A stretch of 64,000 nt of DNA, taken from NCBI GenBank assembly GCA_024743115.1, contig JANSXC010000004.1, forward strand, positions 266,113 through 330,112. Direction: 5' to 3'. Below are positions 48,301-57,116 of the stretch, piece after piece. Positions within the stretch are counted from its first letter, which is position 1; each line of letters opens with the position of its first letter. Under the pieces are notes generated by a model, which saw only the letters and a program-made list of their open reading frames with translations, was not told where the DNA came from and did no database searches. The translations under genes and the position numbers were made by a program. This DNA is from a bacterium (lineage in GTDB: Bacteria > Planctomycetota > UBA1135 > UBA2386).

Positions 48301-48722
48301 CGGTGACCAATGCGACGCTCGTCATTCCGGGTGCCGACGGCCAGGACGTGGTGAGCAAGACCGACGACCTGCCGTCCGAGATCCGGAACAAGTTGCGCCG
48401 CTGGCCGTTCGGCACCTCCGGGGCCGTCTTCAAGCTCGACGCGGACTTCGTCGGCGGCAGCCGTGAGTTCGCCGTGGTCGGCAAGAAGGGCGACGAATCG
48501 AGCCACTGGAGCCTGCTGCGAGTGATCTCCCGTGGCGATTCGGTGCCGGTGGACGACCAGGTCAAGGTGACCTGGGAGATCGAGTACGAGAACGCCGATC
48601 GCTCGAAGGGCAAGCTGCGGAGCTGGTTCAAGTTCGCGGCCGTCGACGGCGCGCTACCGCTCATGCCCGGGTTCTTTCAGCTGCAGCCGCCGACGAAGAT
48701 CTTCCGGGACGAGCCGCAGTGA
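45369..48722 (+). CDS. tssM: T6SS membrane protein TssM (IcmF)
   Basis: N-terminal TMs; IIGPPGSGKTTAITESGLNFP; GGTRNCDWWFTDQSILLDTAGRYTTQ; start taken at ATG 45369. Confidence 0.95.
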   Translation: MLQKILGVITRPPVPLICGTLLAVIVVWFGGGLLQDSYGWPETSTIVVLCVLVIVLVVAFVVLRSVRARAKARSIENEIRAQAQVQAETLPPSSRSEIEELQGRFDEALDSLKSSKLGRGALYALPWYVIIGPPGSGKTTAITESGLNFPQLKGGPQGRGIRGLGGTRNCDWWFTDQSILLDTAGRYTTQVEDREEWIAFLGMIKRARKLKPINGVVVAIAITDLIGATEEQLEQHATTVRQRIDELVKELEVVFPVYLVFTKCDLLDGFVETFGALAKEERAQVWGATFVGAADEVGGTIGRFGTEFDQLCHRLDEERLRLLVPDRPAEQQQKILSLSLQLRAARRPLQEFVAKLTEKNPYSDASELRGFYFTSGTQEGAPIDFVLAKMSTAMGISPGTERAPTGGDDQAKSYFIRDLFAKVLYGDRELAHSSANVQKRREIGRRAVIWGSAAAAVLITVLSFLSWFGTRGLLSDFTAKASNRPQVSAKRLGGAPSADAKDRLEALRSSMIALLDAAEGSAILGPRVSAVGAAVDVYAKGVKSAFLVPAKNWVEGELEKYLADPDKNAYRKYSQLVLIYGAMDGGFASTEELRQALEEQSVWAWDPAQIGTVRDTTRDSPEGRHLEAFLRARQLDPSRWKIANKKPIYEQAKAKLGGAGFQGEVAQMLEKNPEMLQMTNSDLVEAVAVRVEQAGGEQVDREQKSAEITAMRKAAVIGRMAAIRLADAGSLERVRDSLSDLDETDSQQMVHFGECLDTLRRAGSISQPGRVRDAYQKALKKIAELREPVAVLLTQRKPGEYLMPEILEGTPQWMQQFAAKWAEVQHTVKTEIQQLRKSLDAEQEVVEPLLGSINAIYSDIANALAAEAYTEARTYWQTEVGSRLGLALQRFPCSGDLTHEDLKEADFVELFGPDQRIAKTVAAIHRLQKSWTIGGQLELSDEFDEFVERAEAVRGSCFRGDAAREMHFRIQDILIEDPVTNATLVIPGADGQDVVSKTDDLPSEIRNKLRRWPFGTSGAVFKLDADFVGGSREFAVVGKKGDESSHWSLLRVISRGDSVPVDDQVKVTWEIEYENADRSKGKLRSWFKFAAVDGALPLMPGFFQLQPPTKIFRDEPQ

Positions 48723-49657
48723 CCAACAACGCGACGATCGGTTGCCTCGGCAAGCTGCCGCTGCACGGCGACTTCGTGCGTGTCAATCACGCGCACTGTC
48801 CCGGGCTGGTTGCGATTGATCGCTGGCTGCTCGACGGCATGGAGCGGTCCTACGCCGAGCGTGGCAAGGCGTTCGAGGCCGAGCTGCGCGCGTTGCCGCC
48901 GCTCCGCGTCCTTGTGAGCGACGGTGCGGGGCAGCTGTTCGACGGCCTGATCCTGCCGAGCGCCGACCAGGTCGGGCGGGTGTATCCGTTCGTTGCGGGT
49001 TGGCAGTTGCCGACGCCGCCGGCCGGTCCTGAGTTCGATCGGCTGCCGCTCGTCGGGCGCACGAGTTTCGACTCGATCGTCGCGCTCGTGCTGGAGGCGG
49101 CTGAAACCCGGCCGGCCCTTGCCGAGTTCCAGGCCAGGTTCCAGGCACTCGCGTTCGTAGCGGATCACAACGAAGCGGAGCAGGCGCTGCGCGGGTTCAC
49201 GTTTGCCACGACGGTCGAGGCGCTGTTCCGTAGTTGGCCGGGGGGCGAGGCGCCCGCGCGCCGGGAACGGGCGTTGGCGGAGTTCTGGCGGGTCGGCCAG
49301 CCGCCGTTCCCGCCGCGGTATCTCACGACGATTCCCTATGCCGGCGAACCGGCCGAGGCGGCGTTCTGGCTGACCTTCCTGCGCCAGTGCCTGGCAGTCT
49401 GTGCGAATCCGACCGCGGTGATCTGGCCCGCGACCGCGGGGGGCGCCGGCTCGATTCGCCTGTTGTTCGACCGTCTCGACTCGCGCTACTTCGGGCCGGC
49501 ACTCTGGCCCGAGCAGCATGCCGGCGCGATTCTCGATCTCGGGCGCGAGCTCGGTGGCCACAAGATTGCTCCCGCGACCGAGGGTTTTGCAACGCCGCTG
49601 CCTGCTCGGGGGTTGTTACAGGATGTGATCCTCGCGGCGGGGCGCCTGCCGCGCTGA
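48719..49657 (+). CDS. tagF: T6SS-associated protein TagF
   Basis: IGCLGKLPLHGDFVRVNHAHCPGLVAIDRWLLDGM...; GTG start overlapping the tssM stop. Confidence 0.88.
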   Translation: MTNNATIGCLGKLPLHGDFVRVNHAHCPGLVAIDRWLLDGMERSYAERGKAFEAELRALPPLRVLVSDGAGQLFDGLILPSADQVGRVYPFVAGWQLPTPPAGPEFDRLPLVGRTSFDSIVALVLEAAETRPALAEFQARFQALAFVADHNEAEQALRGFTFATTVEALFRSWPGGEAPARRERALAEFWRVGQPPFPPRYLTTIPYAGEPAEAAFWLTFLRQCLAVCANPTAVIWPATAGGAGSIRLLFDRLDSRYFGPALWPEQHAGAILDLGRELGGHKIAPATEGFATPLPARGLLQDVILAAGRLPR

Positions 49658-49809
49658 TGAGTCGCCCTTGCCGGTCTGCCGATGGTGTTCCCCACAGGCG
49701 TTCCGGCGCCGGTCGCCACCCGCTCGAATGTCACGAATTGGGCGATACCATGGGCCGTTCACCGCTAGACTCCCGTTTCCGTCTCTGATTGCCTCGCGCT
49801 GATCGCCCT

Positions 49810-50862
49810 ATGAGTCTGGATGTTTCCCGATTGCTGCAGCCGGTTTCCGACGAGCAGCCCAGCGGTGTCGACCTCGAGTACGACCCGGCCTTCTTCGCGA
49901 TGAACGCGGCCGCCGAGGCCAAGCCCGAACGGCAGATGGGCGACAGCGTGATCGAGGCGCAGGAGCCGGACTGGAAGGCGGTGAAGAGTACGGCGCTCGA
50001 GTTGCTCGAGCGGTCCAAGGACCTCCGGATCGTGGTCCAGCTCACGCGTGCGGTGCTGCACACGGATGGCCTGGGTGCGTTTGCCGCGAGCCTCGAGCTG
50101 TTGCGCGGCCTGGTCACGGAGCTCTGGCCGTCGGTGCATCCCGAGCTCGATGCCAGCGACAACGACGATCCGACCATGCGGTGCAATGCGCTCGCCGCGC
50201 TCGGGGATGCCAACGGTGTCGTGCGCAGTCTGCGCGAGACGGCGCTGGTGCACGCCCGAGGGCTCGGGAGCTTCAGCCTCCGCGATGCCGAAGTGGCGGA
50301 GGCTGGCACGGGTGGCGAGGGCGGCCCGACGCCCGAGCAGATCCGGGGTGCGTTCCTCGGCGGCGATGAGGAAGAGATCCAGGCGATGGCGCAGTCGATC
50401 GAGGCTGCGCGCAAGTCGCTCGAGGAGATCGAGTCGGCGCTCGCCGGCCATCTCGGGCCGATGGCGCCCAACCTCGAGGCGCTCGCCAGCGCGCTCGCGC
50501 AGCAGTCCCGCATGGTCGGTGACGGGCTCGTGGCTCGGGGTTCGGGTGGTGGTGGCTTCGATGGCCCTGCACCGGCGGGTGACCTCGGTGGCGAAGAGTC
50601 CGCGGCCGCGCCGGCCGCGGGTGCCGCGCCGGCTGCGCCCGCCGCGCCGACGGCTGTCGAGAGCCGCGAGGATGTCGTGCGAGCGATCGATCGTATCTGC
50701 GACTACTACCGGCGCCGTGAGCCCAGTAGTCCTGTGCCCGTGCTGCTCATGCGTGCGCGCAAGCTGGTCGATATGGGCTTCTTGGACGTGGTCAAGGACC
50801 TCGTTCCGGATGGCCTGAGTCAGGCCGAAATGTTCCGTGGCCCCGATGAGGAAGACGACTGA
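49810..50862 (+). CDS. tssA: T6SS protein TssA
   Basis: LLQPVSDEQPSGVDLEYDPAFFAM...EPDWKAVKSTALELLERSKDLRIVVQLTRAVL...SSPVPVLLMRARKLVDMGFLDVVKDLVPDGL. Confidence 0.92.
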   Translation: MSLDVSRLLQPVSDEQPSGVDLEYDPAFFAMNAAAEAKPERQMGDSVIEAQEPDWKAVKSTALELLERSKDLRIVVQLTRAVLHTDGLGAFAASLELLRGLVTELWPSVHPELDASDNDDPTMRCNALAALGDANGVVRSLRETALVHARGLGSFSLRDAEVAEAGTGGEGGPTPEQIRGAFLGGDEEEIQAMAQSIEAARKSLEEIESALAGHLGPMAPNLEALASALAQQSRMVGDGLVARGSGGGGFDGPAPAGDLGGEESAAAPAAGAAPAAPAAPTAVESREDVVRAIDRICDYYRRREPSSPVPVLLMRARKLVDMGFLDVVKDLVPDGLSQAEMFRGPDEEDD

Positions 50863-50930
50863 TGGGGTCGCTGCAGTTGTTCCGACGTTTGTTTTCGGCG
50901 CGTTCGACGCGTCAATCAGCGAGGTGAATC

Positions 50931-51488
50931 GTGGCCAAAGGTAGTAGTCAGAAGTTCGTGGCCCGCAATCGCGCGCCGCGTGTCCAGATCGAATATGACG
51001 TCGAACTCTACGGCGCCGAGAAGAAGATCCAGCTGCCGTTCGTCATGGGCGTGATGGCCGATCTGTCCGGCAACCCCGCCGAGGCGCTGCCGCCCGTGTC
51101 GGAGCGCGAGATGCTCGAGATCGACGCGGAGAACTTCGACGAGCGGCTCAAGGCGATGAAGCCGCGCGCTGCGTTCCAGGTGCCGAACTCGCTCACGGGC
51201 GACGGCAACCTCAGCGTCGAGCTCACGTTCGAGAGCATGGACGACTTCTCGCCGACCGCGGTCGCGCAGAAGGTCGGCGCGCTCAAGAAGCTGCTCGATA
51301 CGCGGACGCAGCTCGACAACCTCAAGACCTACCTCGACGGCAAGGACGGCGCGGCGGACATCATCAGCAAGGCGTTGTCCGATCCGGCGACGCTGCAGGC
51401 GCTGGCGTCCGGCGGTGCGGCGCCTGAAGGCGGTGGCGACGCCCCCTCTGGCGGTGATGCCCCGAGCGGCGACGCCCCGGCCGAATAG
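50931..51488 (+). CDS. tssB: T6SS contractile sheath small subunit TssB
   Basis: RAPRVQIEYDVELYGAEKKIQLPFVMGVMADLSGNPAEALPPVSEREMLEIDAENFDERL. Confidence 0.96.
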   Translation: MAKGSSQKFVARNRAPRVQIEYDVELYGAEKKIQLPFVMGVMADLSGNPAEALPPVSEREMLEIDAENFDERLKAMKPRAAFQVPNSLTGDGNLSVELTFESMDDFSPTAVAQKVGALKKLLDTRTQLDNLKTYLDGKDGAADIISKALSDPATLQALASGGAAPEGGGDAPSGGDAPSGDAPAE

Positions 51489-51532
51489 AGCAAGCCTCGC
51501 CAGGATCACACGATGGAGCGCAGGAGAACACG

Positions 51533-53029
51533 ATGAGTGACACCAATCCCAGTGGCAGCCCGGAGCAGCAGTCGTCCTCGATGGAGGTCGACGAGTTCTC
51601 GCAACTGCTGAAGAAGCAGATCAAGCCGAAGTCCGCCGAGGCAGCCGAGGCCATCGATCAGGCGGTTTCGACGCTTGCGCAGGAAGCGCTCGCCCAATCG
51701 ACGGTCGTCTCCGACGACACGATCAAGACGATCGACGCGATGATCGCGGCGCTCGACAAGAAGCTCACGGAGCAGGTCAATCTGATCCTGCATCACGAGG
51801 ACTTCCAGAAGCTCGAGGGTTCGTGGCGCGGGCTGCACCATCTCGTCAACAACACCGAGACGGACGAGATGCTGAAGATCCGCGTGATGAACATCAGCAA
51901 GAAGGATCTCGGCAAGACGCTCAAGAAGTTCAAGGGTGCGCAGTGGGACCAGAGCCCGATCTTCAAGAAGCTCTACGAATCGGAGTACGGCCAGCTCGGT
52001 GGCGAGCCATACGGCTGCCTCGTCGGTGACTACCACTTCGATCACACGCCGCCGGACGTCGAGATGCTCGGCGAGATCGCCAAGGTGTCGGCGGCGTGTC
52101 ACGCACCGTTCATCTCGGGCGCGTCGCCGCTCAGCATGAACTTCGATTCGTGGCAGGAGCTGCAGAACCCGAGCGACCTCACGAAGATCTTCCAGACGCC
52201 GGAGTATGCGCCGTGGCGCTCGCTGCGGGAGTCGGAGGATGCACGTTATCTCGGTCTGACGATGCCGCGGTTCCTCGCGCGCATTCCCTACGGCGCCAAG
52301 ACCAACCCGGTCGAGGAGTTCGACTTCGAGGAGGACACGGGCGGCGCGGACCACAACCGTTACACCTGGGCCAATTCGGCCTACGCAATGGCGGTCAACA
52401 TCAACCGCGCGTTCAAGGAATACGGCTGGTGCACGCGCATCCGTGGCGTCGAGTCAGGCGGTGCGGTCGACGAGCTGCCTTGTCACACGTTCCCGACGGA
52501 CGATGGTGGCGTCGACATGAAGTGCCCGACCGAGATCGCGATCTCGGATCGGCGCGAGGCCGAGCTCGCCAAGAACGGTTTCATGCCGCTCATCCACCGC
52601 AAGAACACCGACACCGCGGCGTTCATCGGCGCGCAGTCGCTCCAGAAGCCGGCGGAATACGACGACCCGGACGCGACGGCGAACGCCAACCTCGCGGCGC
52701 GGCTGCCGTACCTGTTCGCGAGCTCGCGCTTCGCGCATTACCTCAAGTGCATCGTTCGCGACAAGGTCGGTTCCTTCAAGGAGCGCGACGACATGCAGAA
52801 GTGGCTGCAGGATTGGATTCTGCAGTACGTGGACGGCAACCCGGAGACCTCGACCGAGGAGACCAAGGCCCGCTTGCCGCTCGCGGCGGCCGAGGTCGCG
52901 GTCGAGGAGATCGAGGGCAACCCCGGCTACTACTCGGCTCGCTTCTTCTTGCGGCCGCACTACCAGCTCGAGGGGCTCACCGTCTCGCTGCGGCTGGTCT
53001 CCAAGCTGCCCTCCGCAAAGGGCGGGTAG
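51533..53029 (+). CDS. tssC: T6SS contractile sheath large subunit TssC
   Basis: ILHHEDFQKLEGSWRGLHHLVNNTETDEMLKIRVMNISKKDL...GEPYGCLVGDYHFDHTPPDVEMLGEIAKVSAACHAPFISGASP. Confidence 0.97.
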   Translation: MSDTNPSGSPEQQSSSMEVDEFSQLLKKQIKPKSAEAAEAIDQAVSTLAQEALAQSTVVSDDTIKTIDAMIAALDKKLTEQVNLILHHEDFQKLEGSWRGLHHLVNNTETDEMLKIRVMNISKKDLGKTLKKFKGAQWDQSPIFKKLYESEYGQLGGEPYGCLVGDYHFDHTPPDVEMLGEIAKVSAACHAPFISGASPLSMNFDSWQELQNPSDLTKIFQTPEYAPWRSLRESEDARYLGLTMPRFLARIPYGAKTNPVEEFDFEEDTGGADHNRYTWANSAYAMAVNINRAFKEYGWCTRIRGVESGGAVDELPCHTFPTDDGGVDMKCPTEIAISDRREAELAKNGFMPLIHRKNTDTAAFIGAQSLQKPAEYDDPDATANANLAARLPYLFASSRFAHYLKCIVRDKVGSFKERDDMQKWLQDWILQYVDGNPETSTEETKARLPLAAAEVAVEEIEGNPGYYSARFFLRPHYQLEGLTVSLRLVSKLPSAKGG

Positions 53030-53091
53030 AGGAAGTTCTGAAACGCATTGGGCCGGCCCCCGTTGCTATAGGGGTGGCCAGCAGGCCCACC

Positions 53092-53115
53092 GAACCAACT
53101 GGATTCCAACTAGCC
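53092..53115 (+). repeat. Possible divergent GATCCA-type repeat pair upstream of hcp (GAACCAACTGG / ATTCCAACTAGCC)
   Basis: Weak similarity to the tssL and DUF4150 leader repeats. Confidence 0.3.
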
Positions 53116-53146
53116 CACATTCAAACGGCGTAGAGAGGTAAGAACG

Positions 53147-53638
53147 ATGGCAGTCGACATGTTCCTCGAGATCGAGGGTAAGAAGATCAAGGGCGAGAGC
53201 CGCGACAAGACTCACAAGGACTCGATCGATGTCCTGGCATGGTCCTGGGGCCTGAGCCAGAGCGGCACGATGCACGTCGGTGGCGGTGGCGGCGCTGGCA
53301 AGGTCAACGTGCAGGACATCTCGGTGACGAAGTACGTCGACAAGTCGTCGCCCGACCTCGCGAAGGCCTGCTGCGAAGGCAAGCACTTCAAGGACGCCCG
53401 GCTGATCGTTCGCAAGGCGGGTGGCAGCCCGCTCGAGTACCTCATCATCGAGATGGAGAAGGTTCTCGTTTCCTCGGTGAGCACCGGTGGCAGTGGTGGC
53501 GAAGACCGGCTGACCGAGAACGTGACGTTCAACTTCGGCAAGGTGAAGTACAAGTACCAGCCGCAGAAGGACGACGGCGCCAAGGACGGCGGTGTGGTCG
53601 AGATGGGCTGGGACATCGCCGAGAACGTTCCGGTCTGA
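53147..53638 (+). CDS. hcp: T6SS tube protein Hcp (TssD)
   Basis: MAVDMFLEIEGKKIKGESRDKTHKDSIDVLAWSWGLSQSGTMHVGGGGGAGKVNVQDISVTKYVDKSSPDL. Confidence 0.96.
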   Translation: MAVDMFLEIEGKKIKGESRDKTHKDSIDVLAWSWGLSQSGTMHVGGGGGAGKVNVQDISVTKYVDKSSPDLAKACCEGKHFKDARLIVRKAGGSPLEYLIIEMEKVLVSSVSTGGSGGEDRLTENVTFNFGKVKYKYQPQKDDGAKDGGVVEMGWDIAENVPV

Positions 53639-53674
53639 TCTGCGGAATCGCGCCGGCTTGCCGCGAGACTGGTT

Positions 53675-53779
53675 CGGCCAGTCGCCTTTTGGCCGGTCGA
53701 AACCGCCCCTGTTCCTGGCGGCAACCTCATGCCGCCACCAGAACCGCCTACCTCTCGACGTTCGGGAGGGGCGGTTTCG
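53675..53779 (+). other. Structured hcp-tagJ intergenic element (nested inverted repeats)
   Basis: CGGCCA/TGGCCG hairpin (53675-53695); outer perfect 13-bp arms CGAAACCGCCCCT (53698-53710) and AGGGGCGGTTTCG (53767-53779); inner TGGCGGCA-N6-TGCCGCCA (53716-53737) and CTCTCGA-CGT-TCGGGAG (53752-53768). Confidence 0.8.
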
Positions 53780-53793
53780 TGCCATAGAGACCG

Positions 53794-54669
53794 ATGACGC
53801 AAACGAGCCCCGAACAGCATCTGCGCGACGGTGATCCGGCGGCCGCTCTCGCCGAGTTGCAGCAACTCGTGCGCTCCGAACCCGCGGCCGCGAATCACCG
53901 GATCTTCCTGTTCCAGTTGCTCGCCGTGCTCGGCAGCTGGGAGCGGTGCAAGACGCAGCTCGCGGTCATTCGCGATCTGGATCACGGCGCCATCCCGATG
54001 GTGCAGATGTATCGCGAGGCCCTGCGCTGCGAGGTGCTGCGCGAGGAGGTGTTCGCGGGCAAGCGGTCCCCGCTCGTGTTCGGCGAGCCGGAGCCGTGGG
54101 TTGCTCACATGGTGCAGGCGCTCGCATTGTCCGCCGACGGCCAGGCCGAGCAGGCCCAGGCGATGCGCGGCGCCGCGCTCGAGGAGGCCGCGGCCGTTCC
54201 GGGGACGCTCGCGGTCGCGGTGGCCGGCAGTGAAGACGATGCCGAGCACGCGTTCGAGTGGCTCGCCGACGCGGATTCGCGGCTCGGCCCGATCTTCGAA
54301 GTGATGATGAACGGCAAGTACTACTGGGTGCCTGCCAGCGCAGTCGCGAGCGTCGAGTTCGAGGCGCCGGTCGATCTGCGCGATCTCGTCTGGCTGCCGG
54401 CGACGTTCCGCTGGCAGAACGGCGGTGACGCGGTGGCGCTCGTGCCGACGCGCTACGTCGGTTCGGCGGCCGCCTCGGATGGCGCGGTGCAGCTGGCGCG
54501 CCGCACCGACTGGCGCGACGCCGGTCATGACGAGTACCACGGTTCCGGGCAGCGCGTGTTCGCGACCGATGCCGCCGAGTTCGGTCTCTGCGACCTGCGA
54601 AGGATCACGTTTGCAGGTTCCTCGGGGGATGGTTCCTCGGGGGATGGGCCCTCGGAGGATGGGCAGTAG
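53794..54669 (+). CDS. tagJ: T6SS accessory protein TagJ (ImpE-like)
   Basis: EQHLRDGDPAAALAELQQLVRSEPAAANHRIFLFQLLAVLGSWERCKTQLAVIRDLD...; between hcp and tssE. Confidence 0.88.
   Translation: MTQTSPEQHLRDGDPAAALAELQQLVRSEPAAANHRIFLFQLLAVLGSWERCKTQLAVIRDLDHGAIPMVQMYREALRCEVLREEVFAGKRSPLVFGEPEPWVAHMVQALALSADGQAEQAQAMRGAALEEAAAVPGTLAVAVAGSEDDAEHAFEWLADADSRLGPIFEVMMNGKYYWVPASAVASVEFEAPVDLRDLVWLPATFRWQNGGDAVALVPTRYVGSAAASDGAVQLARRTDWRDAGHDEYHGSGQRVFATDAAEFGLCDLRRITFAGSSGDGSSGDGPSEDGQ
54616..54660 (+). repeat. 3 x 15-bp in-frame tandem repeat at tagJ 3' end
   Basis: GGTTCCTCGGGGGAT x2 + GGGCCCTCGGAGGAT, encoding GSSGDGSSGDGPSED. Confidence 0.95.
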
Positions 54670-54678
54670 CGCACGCGC

Positions 54679-55227
54679 ATGGCCGAACTCACGCCGAACG
54701 AACGCCTTCAGCCGGCGCTGCTCGATCGGTTGACGGATCAGGATCCCGAGAGCCAGGTCGAGTCGCGGGACGAGCGGGTCATCCCGATGAAGCGCCTGCG
54801 CCAGAGCGTGATTCGAGATCTCGAGTGGTTGTTCAACACAGCGGCGTTCTTCTCGTTCGCGCAGGGTGAAGAGCATCCCGAAGTCGCAACCTCGGTGCTC
54901 AACTACGGGGTGCCGAGTTTCGCCGGAGTGCAGGCGACGGGCCTGCACCTGCGGCAGGTCGAGCGCGCGATCCGCGACGCGATCTGGGCGTTCGAGCCGC
55001 GGCTGCTGCGCGACTCGGTCGAAGTGTCCGCCGTTGCGAGTGACTCGATGAGTCGTCGGGCCGTGGCCTTCGACATCTCTGCGCGGTTGTGGGCCGAGCC
55101 GGTCCCGATCGAGATGTTCCTGCGCACCGAGATCGATCTCGAAACGGGTGGCGTGGCCGTTGCCGACTCCGGCCGTGGTGGCAGCGCCAACGCCGGGAGT
55201 GGGCGTGCCCGGGACGGGGGCAGCTGA
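54679..55227 (+). CDS. tssE: T6SS baseplate protein TssE (gp25-like)
   Basis: RQSVIRDLEWLFNTAAFFSFAQGEEHPEVATSVLNYGVPSFAGVQATGLHLRQVERAIRDAIWAFEPRLL. Confidence 0.92.
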   Translation: MAELTPNERLQPALLDRLTDQDPESQVESRDERVIPMKRLRQSVIRDLEWLFNTAAFFSFAQGEEHPEVATSVLNYGVPSFAGVQATGLHLRQVERAIRDAIWAFEPRLLRDSVEVSAVASDSMSRRAVAFDISARLWAEPVPIEMFLRTEIDLETGGVAVADSGRGGSANAGSGRARDGGS

Positions 55228-57116
55228 TGGATCCTCGCCTGCTGCGCTTCTACAAGAGCGAACTCGAGCACCTGCGCGAGTCGGCCGCTGAGTTCGCGGG
55301 CGAATACCCCAAGATCGCGGGGCGGCTCGGGCTCAGCGGGGTCGAGGTCGCGGATCCGTACGTCGAACGGTTGCTCGAGGGGTTCGCGTTCCTGACCGCA
55401 CGGGTTCAGCTCGAACTCGATCAGGAGTTCCCGAAGTTCAGCAGCGCGCTGCTCGAGAGCCTGTTCCCCGACTATCTCGCGCCGATTCCGTCGATGGGCA
55501 TCGCGGAGCTGCAGCCGATCGCGGTCGATCCGGCTCTCGCCGCCGGGGTCGAGGTGCCGCGGGGCACCGAGCTCAAGGGGCATCGCGGTAAGGGTGGGCA
55601 GACCGCGTGCACCTACCGCACCGCGCGTCCTGTCACTCTTTGGCCGGTGCGGATCGCGGACGCGCAGTACATCGGCTCGCCGCGCGATCTGGTGGCGTTC
55701 GGCCTGCCCGAGCGTTCCGACGTCGTTGCGGCGATCCGGCTGCGGCTCGAATGCACGGGCAAGGTACCATTCGGCAAGCTCGGTCGCGGTGAACGCCCGT
55801 TCGATTCCTTGCCGGTGTTCCTGCAGGGCGCCGAGGATGTGCCGCTCGAGCTGCACGAACAGCTGCTCGGCAACTCGATCGGCGTGGTTGTTCGGCCCGT
55901 GGGCGGCGGGGACTGGCACAACGAGCTGTCGGCGGAGTCGGTCACGCCGATCGGGTTTGCGCGGGACGAAGCGTTGTTGCCCAACTGCCTGCGGTCGTTC
56001 GACGGCCATCGGCTGTTGCTCGAGTACTTCGCGTTTCCCGAACGCTTTCGCGGCGTCGAGTTCCACGGTCTCGCGCCTGCGTTCTCGCGCGCGGGTGAGC
56101 TGCGCGAACTGGAGATCTTCGTCCTGCTGGATCGCTCGGACGAAGGACTCGAGAACAACGTCGACGAGTCGCGGTTCGCACTGTTCTGCACGCCGATCGT
56201 CAATCTGCTGCGGCGCACCTGTGATCGCATCCATCTCGATCCGCGCACGCTGCAGTACCACGTCGTGCCGGATCGCACGCGGCCGCTCGATTTCGAGATC
56301 CACTCGGTGCTGGGCGTCACGGGGCACGGCACGGCGGCGGCGGATGAACAGGTGTTCCGGCCGCTCTACGGCACGGCCGACACTGCGGTTCCCGGCCTCG
56401 ATCAGCGGTTCTTCGCGCTCGAACGACGCCCGCGGGTCTTGCCGGCGGAGAATCGCGAGCTGCCACGGTCGAGCTACATCGGCGGCGAGGTGTTCCTCTC
56501 GGTCTCCGACGCCGAGCACGCGCCGTACGACCCGGAACTCGTGCAGCTCTCCGTCGAGGTGCTGTGTACCAATCGCGACCTGCCGCTCGAGATGCCGATC
56601 GGCATCGGCGCTTCCGACTTCACGCTCGAGCACGCCGCACCCGTGGAGAGCGTGCGCTGTCTGGTCGGGCCGACGCGACCCAAACCGACCATTGCGCACG
56701 GTGACGTTGCGTGGCGCCTGATCGATCAGCTGAGCCTGAATCACGTTTCGCTGCTGGGCGACGATCCGGATCGTGGCGCGGCGACGTTGCGCGAGCTACT
56801 CGCGTTGCACGGCGACCTGCGGGATCCGCACGTCCGCAAGCAGGCTCACGGCGTGCGTTCGGTGCGCTGCGAACCTGTCGTGAGGCGCCTGCCCACGGCC
56901 GGACCGCTGGCCTTCGGGCGGGGGCTCGGGATCTCACTCGAACTCGAAGAGAGTCACTTCGAGGGCGGGAGCCCGTTCTTGTTCGGCATGGTGCTCGAGC
57001 GTTTCTTCGCGCGCTACGTGTCGCTCAACTCGTTCACCGAAACCGCGCTGAGCACGATCGAGCGCGGGGAGATCGCCAAATGGCCGCCCCGAATCGGCAA
57101 CCGACAGCTGCTCTGA
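55227..57116 (+). CDS. tssF: T6SS baseplate protein TssF
   Basis: MDPRLLRFYKSELEHLRESAAEFAGEYPKIAGRLGLSGVEVADPYVERLLEGFAFLTARVQLELDQEFPKFSSALLESLFPDYLAPIPSM. Confidence 0.95.
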   Translation: MDPRLLRFYKSELEHLRESAAEFAGEYPKIAGRLGLSGVEVADPYVERLLEGFAFLTARVQLELDQEFPKFSSALLESLFPDYLAPIPSMGIAELQPIAVDPALAAGVEVPRGTELKGHRGKGGQTACTYRTARPVTLWPVRIADAQYIGSPRDLVAFGLPERSDVVAAIRLRLECTGKVPFGKLGRGERPFDSLPVFLQGAEDVPLELHEQLLGNSIGVVVRPVGGGDWHNELSAESVTPIGFARDEALLPNCLRSFDGHRLLLEYFAFPERFRGVEFHGLAPAFSRAGELRELEIFVLLDRSDEGLENNVDESRFALFCTPIVNLLRRTCDRIHLDPRTLQYHVVPDRTRPLDFEIHSVLGVTGHGTAAADEQVFRPLYGTADTAVPGLDQRFFALERRPRVLPAENRELPRSSYIGGEVFLSVSDAEHAPYDPELVQLSVEVLCTNRDLPLEMPIGIGASDFTLEHAAPVESVRCLVGPTRPKPTIAHGDVAWRLIDQLSLNHVSLLGDDPDRGAATLRELLALHGDLRDPHVRKQAHGVRSVRCEPVVRRLPTAGPLAFGRGLGISLELEESHFEGGSPFLFGMVLERFFARYVSLNSFTETALSTIERGEIAKWPPRIGNRQLL

